From an uncultured Oribacterium sp. (GTDB lineage Bacteria > Bacillota > Clostridia > Lachnospirales > Lachnospiraceae): a stretch of DNA of 59,420 bases. This document shows positions 1 through 7,655 of this stretch, one piece after another. Within the stretch, counting starts at the first letter, position 1. The number at the start of each line of letters is the position of its first letter. Below the pieces are notes generated by a model, which did not search any database, had not been told where the DNA came from, and saw nothing but the letters and a program-made list of their open reading frames with translations. The stretch lies in NCBI GenBank assembly GCA_900770445.1, contig CAAGKO010000073.1:1-59420 (forward strand), read 5' to 3'. Made by a program: the position numbers and the translations under genes.

Positions 1-108
1 GCCTTTTCCTCTAACTGCAATATAATTTGCCTTAGGTACATTTACAATCTCTGGTTTATTCTTAGGCATATAAAATTCTTTAAATTCTTTCTTAAAATCA
101 AAAGCCAT
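1..108 (-). CDS. GyrI-like small-molecule-binding domain protein, 5' end only
   Basis: The reverse strand from 108 runs off the left edge as an open frame of 36 codons, beginning MAFDFKKEFKEFYMP and continuing through a PEIVNVPKANYIAVRGKG stretch. A GGAGG ribosome site (complement of 114-118) precedes the ATG. This N-terminus is what I recognise from GyrI-like/effector-binding-domain proteins of Clostridia, which are stand-alone small-molecule-binding proteins related to the SbmC/GyrI fold. The remainder of the gene is outside the window, so family assignment rests on this N-terminus alone. The segment is strikingly AT-rich compared with the rest of the window, which could mean recent transfer. 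Confidence 0.65.
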   Translation of the reverse strand, partial: MAFDFKKEFKEFYMPKNKPEIVNVPKANYIAVRGKG

Positions 109-159
109 AATAACCTCCATTGAATTTGCAGCAAATTCATACCTAGGGATTTCAAAACA

Positions 160-399
160 TCATGATGCGATCGCCATAAAAATCGAGAGCAGTCCGACGA
201 CGAGAATAATCGGCAGGAAAATCACTGTAAGTCCACAGACGGTCACTGCCAGGATGCCGACGATCAGCCACCCCAGGATCCCCCATACCCATCCGATCAC
301 CTTTCCGACGACACGGAATGTAAACAGCGTGAGCTTAAACATAAGAACCATCAACAAAATAACAACGATCATACTAAAAATACCGAATGCACCAAACAT
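160..399 (-). CDS. Small hydrophobic membrane protein, unknown function
   Basis: A 79-residue protein starting MFGAFGIFSMIVVILL. The ATG at 399 is chosen over an upstream ATG because a GGAGG site sits just before it, inside the longer frame. Almost the whole chain is hydrophobic, with two or three membrane segments (about residues 5-22, 35-52 and 55-75) and a short Lys/Arg-containing loop near residue 30 that would face the cytoplasm. No motif identifies a function. It resembles the many small orphan membrane proteins of Clostridia. It stands alone between the AT-rich left edge and the terminator of the zinc operon. The 400-653 region holds only an AT-rich spacer and an 8-bp inverted repeat (GCGAAGTG at 535-542, complement at 563-570). 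Confidence 0.6.
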   Translation of the reverse strand: MFGAFGIFSMIVVILLMVLMFKLTLFTFRVVGKVIGWVWGILGWLIVGILAVTVCGLTVIFLPIILVVGLLSIFMAIAS

Positions 400-653
400 C
401 TCTATTCCTCCATCTCGTGTTGATATCATCATTGCAGGTCATATTTATTTTAACTCTGAACCAGAAGAGATTCTTCATCTCACTCCAGAAACAGTTAATT
501 TATCTACCGTTTTATCTACCATAGCATATAATCAGCGAAGTGAAAAACCGAAGATTATTACACACTTCGCGCACATTTAAAAACGAGGGATTGCGAAACT
601 CACCTGATGGCATCGCGAGACTCCCTGCCAGGCAGTTGGTTTTTAACTGGTAT

Positions 654-696
654 AAAAAACAGCCGGAGCACACCGACATGTGTCTCCAGCTGTTTT
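654..696 (-). terminator. Rho-independent terminator of the zinc-efflux operon
   Basis: Read on the minus strand, an imperfect stem (AAACAGCTGGAG pairing with CTCCGGCTGTTT) is followed directly by a run of T. It starts about 22 nt after the ATPase stop codon at 718. Confidence 0.8.
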
Positions 697-717
697 GCGT
701 ATCCTATTCAGTTTTTC

Positions 718-2748
718 TCAGATCGTCCGCTTGATGGTGAGCAGTCGCATCGAGTTCAGGATGCAGAGGACGGCGACGCCGACGTCTCCGAAGACGGCGA
801 TCCACATGTTCGTGAGGCCGAAGGCGGTCAGTACGAGGATGAGGATCTTCACGAAGAGGGCGAAGACGATGTTCTGGGTGGAGATGGCGACGGTGCGGCG
901 GGCAATGCGGATGACGATCGGAATGCGCGTGAGGTCATCGTCCATGATGACGACATCTGCGGCTTCGATCGCGGCGTCGGAGCCCATCGAGCCCATCGCG
1001 ATGCCGACATCCGCGCGGGCCAGCACCGGCGCGTCGTTGATGCCGTCGCCGATAAAGGCGAGCTCTGCCCTGTCCTGCTGCCGTCCGTGATGGTCGAGCT
1101 CCTTGAGCAGTGCTTCGACCTTTTCGACCTTCTCCTGCGGGAGCAGATCGGTATAGACATAGTCGAGCCCGAGCTCCTGTCCGACCGCCTCGCCGACCGC
1201 CTTTCGATCACCGGTGAGCATCACGACGCTCTGCACGCCCTCGCGCTTCATCTCAGCGATGGCGTCCTTCGCCTCCGGCTTCAGCTGATCCCGGATCAGG
1301 ATCGCGCCGAGGAAGCGGATGCTGCCGTTCTCTTTTCCAGTGCCAATGCTTCCGTCGTCTGCACCGTCACTTCCCGTGAGGTTCCCGGCTACGGCAGCCG
1401 CAGCGCTGGCATCTGCCGACCAGCGGTCTTCCTCCACGGCCACATACGATACCGTCGCGGCGGCGTTCGTCGCTTCCGTGAAGTCGATGTCGTAGGCCTG
1501 CATGAGCTTCGCGTTGCCGACGAAGATGCGACGACCCGGGAGGGTCGCGATGAGACCCTGGCCGGAGACATTGACCGTGTCCGTAACGAGGGCGGTGTTG
1601 ATTTCCGTGCCCTGCGCTTCCGTCGCGTACGCGTCGCGGATCGACTTCGCGATCGGGTGGGTGCTCATGCCCTCGGCGAGGGCGGCCATGCGGAGAAGCT
1701 CGGCTTTTTCGACGCCCGGAGCCGGGAGAACCTCGGATACCTGGAAGTTGCCTTCGGTCAGGGTACCGGTCTTATCCGACACGACGGTATGGAGGTGCGA
1801 GAGCAGCTCGAGGTAGTTCGAGCCCTTGACGAGCACGCCGTTCGAGCTGGCTGCGCCGATGCCGCCGAAGAAGGCGAGCGGAACGGAGATCACGAGGGCG
1901 CACGGGCAGGACACGACGAGGAAGGTACATGCACGGTAGATCCAGGTCGCCGGATCGCGGGTGAGGATCGACGGGATGATCGCGAGGGCGATCGCGGAGT
2001 ACACGACGATCGGGGTGTAGACGCGGGCGAAGCGGGTGATGAAGTTCTCGGTCTTCGACTTCTTCTCGGAGGCGTTCTCGACGAGCTCGAGGATTTTCGA
2101 CACCGTGGAATCCTCGAAGGCCTTGGTCGCCCGGACGCGGAGGAGTCCCTCACCGTTGATGCAGCCGGAGATGACGGCCTCACCCGGATGAACGCTCCGC
2201 GGAACAGATTCGCCGGTGAGCGCTGCCGTGTTCACCATGGACTCACCGCTCAGGACCTCGGCGTCGACCGGGATCTTCTCGCCCGGCTTGATCACGAGGA
2301 TGTCACCGATCTCGACGTCGTCCGGATCCACCGTCTCGATGGACCCGTCCGCGCGCTCAACATTGGCCTCCTCCGGAACGATGTCCATGAGACTCGCGAT
2401 GTTCTTGCGGGACTTCCCGAGGGCGTACTTCTGGAACCACTCGCCGACGAGGTAGAAGGCCATGACGGCGACGGCCTCGGAATTCTCGCCGGTCGCGAAG
2501 GCACCGATCGTCGCTACGAACATGAGGAGCGACTCGTCCATCGGCTGGTGGTTTTTGATGCCGAGGAGGGCCTTGCGGACCACGTCGCAGCCGCACAGGA
2601 GATACGGAATCAGGTACGCGATCAGGCTCGGGAGGCGGTGCGCGAAGATCAGCGGGCAGAGGCCCGTCTTATCCACCACCATCATGGCGAAGAAAATCGC
2701 GAGGGCGGTGAGAATTTTCTGCAGTTCCTTCTTTAATTTCGGTTCCAT
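718..2748 (-). CDS. Heavy-metal-exporting P-type ATPase (P1B, zinc/cadmium class)
   Basis: A 676-residue membrane pump that exports metal cations with ATP. The start MEPKLKKEL at 2748 follows an AGGAG site; a longer frame upstream lacks one. Hallmarks appear in order: actuator TGES, the transmembrane metal-binding CPC in SCPCAL, the phosphorylation site DKTGTLT, the HP motif (HPIAKS), MLTGDR and GDGINDAP. The last membrane segments contain GDVGVAVL, whose Asp is typical of Zn/Cd/Pb pumps rather than copper pumps. The usual N-terminal HMA domain is missing; a stand-alone HMA protein is encoded just upstream (2985-3200). An acidic, Gly/Ala/Ser-rich insertion lies in the nucleotide-binding domain before GSIRFLGAI. 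It is third in an operon after the ArsR/SmtB repressor and the HMA protein. Zinc is the best guess from the sensor's ligands. Confidence 0.92.
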   Translation of the reverse strand: MEPKLKKELQKILTALAIFFAMMVVDKTGLCPLIFAHRLPSLIAYLIPYLLCGCDVVRKALLGIKNHQPMDESLLMFVATIGAFATGENSEAVAVMAFYLVGEWFQKYALGKSRKNIASLMDIVPEEANVERADGSIETVDPDDVEIGDILVIKPGEKIPVDAEVLSGESMVNTAALTGESVPRSVHPGEAVISGCINGEGLLRVRATKAFEDSTVSKILELVENASEKKSKTENFITRFARVYTPIVVYSAIALAIIPSILTRDPATWIYRACTFLVVSCPCALVISVPLAFFGGIGAASSNGVLVKGSNYLELLSHLHTVVSDKTGTLTEGNFQVSEVLPAPGVEKAELLRMAALAEGMSTHPIAKSIRDAYATEAQGTEINTALVTDTVNVSGQGLIATLPGRRIFVGNAKLMQAYDIDFTEATNAAATVSYVAVEEDRWSADASAAAAVAGNLTGSDGADDGSIGTGKENGSIRFLGAILIRDQLKPEAKDAIAEMKREGVQSVVMLTGDRKAVGEAVGQELGLDYVYTDLLPQEKVEKVEALLKELDHHGRQQDRAELAFIGDGINDAPVLARADVGIAMGSMGSDAAIEAADVVIMDDDLTRIPIVIRIARRTVAISTQNIVFALFVKILILVLTAFGLTNMWIAVFGDVGVAVLCILNSMRLLTIKRTI

Positions 2749-2774
2749 AACTCTCCTCTTTTCTGTCAGTTTGA

Positions 2775-2856
2775 TGTTTCCATGCTGTTCATCAGCCTCT
2801 GTGCCGCCTGTTTCCGTGCTGTACAGTAGCCTTTGTGCCGCCTGTTTTCTGGCTGT
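2775..2856. repeat. 34-bp tandem repeat, about 2.4 copies
   Basis: TGTTTCCATGCTGT (2775), TGTTTCCGTGCTGT (2809) and TGTTTTCTGGCTGT (2843) recur at exactly 34-bp spacing, with CCTCTGTGCCGCC-like sequence between. It lies in the gap between the HMA gene and the ATPase gene. The unit is not a multiple of three, so it is probably not coding. Confidence 0.75.
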
Positions 2857-2984
2857 TTTCATGCAACATGGCCCGGTTTATCTCGAAATTTGTCCAAAAA
2901 AACCACGTCCACCGGCGCGGCTGCACCGTATGGGCGTGGGAAATATGCATGCCCATACAGGCGGGCGCAGTCGAGACGCGCGGA

Positions 2985-3200
2985 TTACAGCTCTACGGCG
3001 AAATCCGGCTCGATCTTCTTTCCGACCTCGATCGCCTGCTGGAGGATCGCGTCGAACTGCTCGTCGGCGGCCTCGAGCGTAAACTTCTGAAGCATGAAGT
3101 TTACCTTCGCATCCTGTACGCCATCGAGCTTCTTGATGGCATCCTCTACCTTCGCTGCACAGTTTGCACAATCGATCTCACACTTGAATTTCTTCTTCAT
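2985..3200 (-). CDS. HMA-domain metallochaperone (CopZ-like fold)
   Basis: A 71-residue protein that is a single heavy-metal-associated domain. The metal-binding loop is DCANCAAK with C11 and C14, followed by the typical helix, then AKVNFMLQKFTLE as the second strand. A ribosome site (AAAGGACC on the minus strand) precedes the ATG. It lies between the SmtB-type repressor and the ATPase, so it most likely replaces the N-terminal HMA domain missing from the pump, either delivering metal or regulating the pump. A DCxxC loop is also seen in the N-terminal domains of Zn/Cd pumps such as ZntA. Specificity for zinc is inferred from the operon, not from this protein. Confidence 0.88.
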   Translation of the reverse strand: MKKKFKCEIDCANCAAKVEDAIKKLDGVQDAKVNFMLQKFTLEAADEQFDAILQQAIEVGKKIEPDFAVEL

Positions 3201-3223
3201 AATGGTCCTTTCTTCGTCGGTTT

Positions 3224-3553
3224 TTACTCCTCGATATGTTCCTTACCCATCGCGATGATCGTCTTCACATGCTCATCGGCCAGACGGTAGTACACCGCCT
3301 TTCCATCCCGGCGGGAGGTGATGAGCTTGCTCACCTTCAGAATCTTCAGCTGATGTGAAACCGCGGACTGGTTCATCTCGAGGTCATCACAGATCTCCGT
3401 GACGTTTTTTTCACCCTGAAAGAGATCGTAAAGGATCTTAATCCGGGTGGAATCCCCGAAAATCTTGAAAAGCTCTGCCAGATCGCTGAGCTCATCCTCG
3501 GAAACATTCTGAATGAGATGAGATATTTTCTTTGTGTCGTATGCGTTCGGCAT
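3224..3553 (-). CDS. ArsR/SmtB-family zinc-responsive repressor
   Basis: A 109-residue winged-helix repressor. Start MPNAYDTKK at 3553 is preferred because GGAGG lies five bases before it; an ATG seven codons upstream has no site. The recognition helix is MNQSAVSHQLKIL and the wing is SRRDGKAVYYR. The C-terminal helix carries D93, H95, H106 and E109, which matches the spacing of the alpha-5 zinc site of SmtB (Asp, His+2, His+11, Glu+3). The cysteine site of CadC/ArsR is absent (EICDD instead of ELCVC). This points to zinc rather than cadmium or arsenic sensing. It is the first gene of its operon, and a matching operator overlaps the start of transcription. Confidence 0.9.
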   Translation of the reverse strand: MPNAYDTKKISHLIQNVSEDELSDLAELFKIFGDSTRIKILYDLFQGEKNVTEICDDLEMNQSAVSHQLKILKVSKLITSRRDGKAVYYRLADEHVKTIIAMGKEHIEE

Positions 3554-3676
3554 GGCTTCCTCCGTTTCGTTCATAGCGATTTGATATCAGACAGATGGAT
3601 TCTGGATGCGGACACAGCGTCGGTACTTTCTCGAGCGTGCGTTCACCGCTCTCGGCGAGCATCGTCACGTCCCGTC

Positions 3677-3696
3677 AAATGAATCATCATTCATAT
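3677..3696. promoter_or_regulatory. SmtB/ArsR-type operator
   Basis: Inverted repeat reading ATATGAAT-GATG-ATTCATTT on the minus strand, the AT-rich form recognised by SmtB-like repressors. It lies immediately downstream of the -10 box of the zinc operon. A second perfect palindrome, ATTCATATGAAT, overlaps it at 3689-3700. Confidence 0.75.
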
Positions 3697-3700
3697 GAAT

Positions 3701-3728
3701 ATGTTATCATATGTTATCCGGATGTCAA
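3701..3728 (-). promoter_or_regulatory. Promoter of the zinc-efflux operon
   Basis: On the minus strand a consensus -35 TTGACA (3728-3723) and a weaker -10 TAACAT (3706-3701) are separated by 16 bp. The predicted transcript enters the operator at 3677-3696. Confidence 0.6.
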
Positions 3729-3738
3729 TATATTTCTG

Positions 3739-3776
3739 AAAAAATTCAGCGAGAGGAACGATGTCCCCTCGCTGAA
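3739..3776 (-). terminator. Terminator of the 3777-5657 gene
   Basis: Minus strand: TTCAGCGAGGGG, loop, CCTCTCGCTGAA, then TTTTTT. It begins right at the stop codon and insulates the zinc promoter just downstream. Confidence 0.85.
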
Positions 3777-5657
3777 TCAAAATGCATATTCCTGATAGCT
3801 GTCGTCCGCAGTGTTGTAACGGAGTGTGCCGTACGCGCAGCTTTCGTTCAGGCGGCCGTCGTCACCTTTCGTGTAGTGAACGCTGGAGAAACCGATGCGG
3901 TTCGCGCCCGGGTTCGAGAGGCGGTAGCCGTCCTCACGGAAGAGCTCCGTCGCGCCACTGTCATCGAAGCGGTAGATGAGACTGGTGCTGTCGGTCTGAC
4001 GGGTGGCGCTGAGTCCACCCTGGTTCGCGCCGGCGTCCGCCGCATAGGCTGCCGCGCTGTGGGTTCCGGAAAACAGCGATGTCCCGGCACTCGTGCTCGC
4101 CGCATCCGTGCCGTCACCTTCCCAGTAGACCGTCGCTGCGAGCTGGAGTCCCACATCGGTCTCGAGCTTCAGAAGCTTCGCGCCGGTCACTACCGGGGCA
4201 CGCATGCTGTCGAAGGTATAGACCTGCTCACCGTTCGCAAACCACCAGCTGAGTGTATAGTCCGTGCCGCTGCCGAAGCGCATCGCATCGCCGCTGTCCT
4301 CGCTTCCGTCCGGTGCCGCATAGATCGCGCTCCAGTCGCTCGCAGCCGTCTCCTTCGGCGGGGTGCAGTGCAGGCTGAGGGCGACGAGGTCGCGCACGCC
4401 GTCCCCATCGAAATCCGCATAGAGGTAGTCGACGATACTGTCGTCCGTTACGTCGTGGATCCGCGCCAGCAGCTGCTTCGCCGTATAGGCACGTGGCTTC
4501 GGCGGCTCCGCATCCTCACTTTCCGTCGTTTCAGCCGTCGACTTCGCTGTATCGATGATATCGCCGGTCGTCGTCGCATGCTCGGATGCAGATTCGTCTG
4601 TACCGGCAGGACCGACCTCCGTCGAATCAAGATGCGCTTCCGTGTCCGGAGCTGCATCCGGCTGATCAAGATGCAGAGGACCATCCGTGGTCGTGCCCGT
4701 CGGACCATCCGCGTGGTTGACGATCCCCGCGTCGTCTGCATTGGCGACGGACGGATCCTCGGCCTCGAGGACATCCGGGTCAGTCAGCGCCGCGCCGTCC
4801 TCCAGTTCTGCACGCGTCGCTTCGATCGCCTGCAGTGCGACGTCGGCATCCTGCAGCATCGTCATCGGGTAGCGTGTCTGCTCATCGGCGATCCAGGCCT
4901 GTATGGCCTTCGCCACCGCGGTGCTGTAGACCGGCTCGCCGTTGATCTGGTTGTCGCCGATCTCGATGCGCTTCACGAAGTGGCCGGTCGCATCGAAGCC
5001 ATAGATCCGGTGCCCGCGGATGCCGTCGTGCGTGATCAGGTACTCCCGGCCGTCGTTCAGGGTCTCCGTCGCCAGCTCGTAGATCACCGGCTGGCCGACG
5101 CCGCCCATGATCGAATCGATGTACATGTGAAGCTGGCCCTGCGCGTAGCCGTAAACGCGGAAATGGTAGCTGCCGTCCGCGGGCTCGCGATAGCCTGCCA
5201 CGAGCTCGTCGAGGCCGTCGCGGTCAAAATCGATCAGCTGGAGAAGGCAGAGGCCGCCGAGGTCCGCGAAGTGGCTCGCGTCGAGGTCGAGATAGCCCTG
5301 GGCAGATTCGATCGCCGCTGGTGTGCCGAAGCTCGCTTCCAGCTCATCGGCCACCTCGAGGTAGGCCTGATAGGCGTGTGGCACATCATCGAGCGTCTCA
5401 TCGATGAGTGCCGTATCCTCGCCTTCACCTTCCTCATCCCCGGCCGCAGCAGCGTCCGGCGCCGGCTCCCCGACAGCAGCGTCGACGTCAGCAGTACTGC
5501 CGTCTGCCGCTGCACTCGTCGTTTCGGCCTGGTTCGACTCGCCGCTGCCCGCTTTCTTCACGTACAGGACGGTCCCGACGGCACTGACGAAAAGGAGCAG
5601 CGCGACCAGCGTCACTGCCATCGGCAGCCCGGCTTTCTTTTCAGTTTTTCTCGCCAT
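3777..5657 (-). CDS. Membrane-anchored extracytoplasmic protein with two calcium-loop-like motifs
   Basis: A 626-residue protein with a basic N-terminus (MARKTEKKAG), one membrane segment at about 13-33, then a long Ala/Asp/Glu/Thr-rich linker to about residue 85. Two similar modules follow, each with a short acidic loop: DFDRDGLDEL (about 143-152) and DFDGDGVRDL (about 415-424). These resemble the DxDxDG loops of EF-hand, dockerin or FG-GAP-type proteins and probably bind calcium. Between the modules lies a low-complexity acidic spacer (about 290-385). The protein is probably anchored in the membrane and displayed outside. It has its own ribosome site (AAAGGAG) and terminator. I do not recognise the family and assign no function. 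Confidence 0.7.
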   Translation of the reverse strand: MARKTEKKAGLPMAVTLVALLLFVSAVGTVLYVKKAGSGESNQAETTSAAADGSTADVDAAVGEPAPDAAAAGDEEGEGEDTALIDETLDDVPHAYQAYLEVADELEASFGTPAAIESAQGYLDLDASHFADLGGLCLLQLIDFDRDGLDELVAGYREPADGSYHFRVYGYAQGQLHMYIDSIMGGVGQPVIYELATETLNDGREYLITHDGIRGHRIYGFDATGHFVKRIEIGDNQINGEPVYSTAVAKAIQAWIADEQTRYPMTMLQDADVALQAIEATRAELEDGAALTDPDVLEAEDPSVANADDAGIVNHADGPTGTTTDGPLHLDQPDAAPDTEAHLDSTEVGPAGTDESASEHATTTGDIIDTAKSTAETTESEDAEPPKPRAYTAKQLLARIHDVTDDSIVDYLYADFDGDGVRDLVALSLHCTPPKETAASDWSAIYAAPDGSEDSGDAMRFGSGTDYTLSWWFANGEQVYTFDSMRAPVVTGAKLLKLETDVGLQLAATVYWEGDGTDAASTSAGTSLFSGTHSAAAYAADAGANQGGLSATRQTDSTSLIYRFDDSGATELFREDGYRLSNPGANRIGFSSVHYTKGDDGRLNESCAYGTLRYNTADDSYQEYAF

Positions 5658-5690
5658 CGCGCACTCCTTTCCGGTCTATTATTTCGCGCC

Positions 5691-5842
5691 TGTCGGCGCA
5701 CCCCATGATTACAAGAAGACAATGCCATTATATGCGCCTACGGCGCGGGCATTGTCGTTTGATTTTGCCAACTTCGTGGCAAAACGGCCTCGCCGCCCGG
5801 GGGCATCATGGGGTCCCCGCGTCTGTCGGCGCACCCCATGAT
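5691..5842. repeat. Structured intergenic element with direct and inverted repeats
   Basis: The string TGTCGGCGCACCCCATGAT occurs at about 5690-5709 and 5824-5842, and its inverse ATCATGGGGT lies at 5804-5813. Two hairpins are nested between: GACAATGCC...GGCATTGTC (5718-5756) and TTTTGCCA-ACTTCG-TGGCAAAA (5763-5784). It fills the gap between trmL and the membrane-anchored gene. I do not recognise the element. Confidence 0.6.
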
Positions 5843-5844
5843 AT

Positions 5845-6471
5845 TTACCAGTGTAGCCGGTGCAGTTCTCCGCGTTTTTCCAGGTTTTCGAAGTCGTTCT
5901 GGCGGTAGGCTTCGTAGAGGAGGATCGCGGCGGAGTTGCTGAGGTTCAGTGAACGCATGTCGCCCCACATCGGGATACGGATACAGGACTTCGGGTGCTG
6001 GACGAGGATCTCCTCCGGGATGCCGGCGGATTCTTTTCCGAACATGATGTAGTCATTCGGGCCGAAGTGGACATCGCTGTAGACCTGCCGGCCCTTCGTG
6101 GTCGCAAACCAGAGCTTCGGTGTCTCGATGGTCTCCTGAGACCAGTCCGCACAGTGCGCCTGACCGGCGTACATGCCGTCATCCTGAAGGCTCGCCACAT
6201 CCACCGGTGCCGGATTGCCTGCATTGGCCGGCTCGAACTCGTCGGCGAAGTGGAGCTCCGGGTGCTGCACGAGGAAGTCCTCGTAGTCGAGGTACTCGTG
6301 GAGATCGAGCTTCGCCCAGTAGTCCATGCCCGCACGCTTGATGTAGCGGTCATCGAGGGTGAAGCCGTACGGCCGGATCATATGAAGCGAGGTATGGGTC
6401 GCCACACAGGTGCGACCGATCGCACCGGTATTGAACGGAATTTCCGGTTCATGAAGTACAACATGTAGCAT
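5845..6471 (-). CDS. trmL: tRNA (cytidine/uridine-34-2'-O)-methyltransferase TrmL (SPOUT family)
   Basis: A 208-residue SPOUT methyltransferase that methylates the ribose of the wobble base 34 of certain leucine tRNAs. Start MLHVVLHEPEIPFNTG at 6471 follows AAAGGTGA; the longer frame upstream is non-coding. The family signature NTGAIGRTC is at the N-terminus, and the knot motifs are present: IMFGKESAGIPEE and RSLNLSNSAAILLYEA near the C-terminus. Compared with the usual TrmL of about 160 residues it is longer, with an acidic insertion between FADEFEP and ETPKLWFATTK. It heads a run of small housekeeping genes on the same strand. Confidence 0.92.
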   Translation of the reverse strand: MLHVVLHEPEIPFNTGAIGRTCVATHTSLHMIRPYGFTLDDRYIKRAGMDYWAKLDLHEYLDYEDFLVQHPELHFADEFEPANAGNPAPVDVASLQDDGMYAGQAHCADWSQETIETPKLWFATTKGRQVYSDVHFGPNDYIMFGKESAGIPEEILVQHPKSCIRIPMWGDMRSLNLSNSAAILLYEAYRQNDFENLEKRGELHRLHW

Positions 6472-6596
6472 AAAATCACCTTTCCCGGCATGTCGCCGAA
6501 GCCCAGCTCCGTGCACGCCCTCACTCCGGCATGCCCGGGCATTCGACGCCATACACGCCTCCGCGCCACAGGCACGCTCCTGCACTCTGCAGAGGC

Positions 6597-6848
6597 CTAC
6601 GCCTCCCCATCCGACAGTTCTTCCTTCTGGTCATCTACGAAATATCCGGCGTCGCTGTAGCCCGGCAGGTGACCGATGGACTGGTGCTTGACCGTGCGGT
6701 ACTCGTCGTTCGAGCGCCAGTACGGGCAATGCCGGCGGCGTCCGCCCCACATGTGGGCCATGTCGTCTTCATCGATGTCGGCCTCGCAGACATACTCCTC
6801 ATCGTCGTCATCGTAGACGTAGTTTAAACACATTTCACATTCTGACAT
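6597..6848 (-). CDS. Small Cys-rich acidic protein (DUF6472-like)
   Basis: An 83-residue protein beginning MSECEMCLNYVYDDDDEE. It contains a CxxC-type pair near the start, a further Cys in EYVCEADIDEDDM and a Cys in HCPYWRSNDEYR, an arrangement that could bind a metal. I associate this pattern (CEMCxNYVYD...YVCExDxDEDxM...CPYxR) with the DUF6472 family of Lachnospiraceae and other Clostridia. No function is known to me. An AAAGGAAAG site precedes the ATG. It lies ten bases after the end of nth on the same strand and is probably co-transcribed with it. Confidence 0.75.
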   Translation of the reverse strand: MSECEMCLNYVYDDDDEEYVCEADIDEDDMAHMWGGRRRHCPYWRSNDEYRTVKHQSIGHLPGYSDAGYFVDDQKEELSDGEA

Positions 6849-6858
6849 AATCTTTCCT

Positions 6859-7575
6859 TTATTTCTTCTTCCGGCTCTTCCCGCTCGTCACGCCGGCGCG
6901 GGTCGCCTCGAGCAGCTCCGTGTTATCGCAGCTCGGGCAGAGGTCACGCAGGAAGCACGCGCCGCAGTCCGGACGCGCCGACATACAGTAACTCCGTCCC
7001 AGCGAGATGATGTGCGTGTTCCAGCGGATCCAGAACTCCTCCGGCACCGTCTCCATAAGCTGAAATTCGGTGCGCGTCGGGTCGCTCGATGCCGCGAGGC
7101 CGAGGCGGTTCGAGATACGCTTCACATGCGTATCCACGACGAGCGCCGGCTTGTTGTAGATGTGGCCGAGAATCAGGTTTCCCGTCTTGCGGCCGACGCC
7201 CGGAAGCGAGGTGAGCTCGTCAATGCTGTCGGGCACGACACCGTCATAGCGCGCGAGGAGATCGGCGGCGCAAGCCTTGATGTTCCGCGCCTTGTTATGG
7301 TAGAAGCCGGTGGAACGGATATCCTCCTCCAGCTCCTCGATCGGCACCTCGGCGAAATCCTCGAGGCAGGTATACTTCTTAAACAGCTTCTCCGTCACCA
7401 TATTGACGCGGGCATCGGTGCACTGCGCACTCAGGATCGTCGCGAAGAGCAGCTGCCACGCGTTTTCACTTTTCAAAAAAATCGGCGGCTCGGCACCGTA
7501 ATGCTCATCGAGCCGCTTCATGATCTCCCGGACGCGCTTCTCCCGCGCCTCCGGGCTCTCTCCTTTTACAAACAT
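6859..7575 (-). CDS. nth: Endonuclease III (DNA glycosylase/AP lyase)
   Basis: A 238-residue base-excision repair enzyme removing oxidised pyrimidines. Start MFVKGESPEAREKR at 7575 follows AGAGGA; the longer frame upstream is out of family. The helix-hairpin-helix ELTSLPGVGRKTGN contains the catalytic Lys (K130), and VVDTHVKR supplies the catalytic Asp (D148). The [4Fe-4S] loop is intact with C197, C204, C207 and C213 (spacing 6-2-5). Length matches the family, apart from a short basic tail ending GKSRKKK. It sits between the small Cys-rich gene and the dCMP deaminase on the same strand. Confidence 0.96.
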   Translation of the reverse strand: MFVKGESPEAREKRVREIMKRLDEHYGAEPPIFLKSENAWQLLFATILSAQCTDARVNMVTEKLFKKYTCLEDFAEVPIEELEEDIRSTGFYHNKARNIKACAADLLARYDGVVPDSIDELTSLPGVGRKTGNLILGHIYNKPALVVDTHVKRISNRLGLAASSDPTRTEFQLMETVPEEFWIRWNTHIISLGRSYCMSARPDCGACFLRDLCPSCDNTELLEATRAGVTSGKSRKKK

Positions 7576-7628
7576 CTCGTCCTCTTTCCGATCACCCCGC
7601 CATGGCATCATCTTAAGAATTTCGTAAG

Positions 7629-7641
7629 GGGGTCTGACCCC
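7629..7641. repeat. REP-like palindrome GGGGTCTGACCCC
   Basis: A perfect inverted repeat GGGGTC-T-GACCCC between nth and the dCMP deaminase, 14 bases after the deaminase stop codon. Similar GGGGTCAGACCCC palindromes are scattered between genes in many bacteria. No other copy was noticed in this window. Confidence 0.45.
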
Positions 7642-7655
7642 ATAAACTGCCGGCG

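Noticed and set aside
607..2736. Long plus-strand open frame of about 700 codons
   Set aside because: It lies antisense to the P-type ATPase, whose motifs are unmistakable. It has an Asp/Arg/Glu-rich, repetitive composition typical of frames opposite GC-rich genes, and no ribosome site.
3711..5708. Long plus-strand open frame of about 665 codons
   Set aside because: Antisense shadow of the membrane-anchored protein, Arg/Val-rich with no motif and no start signal.
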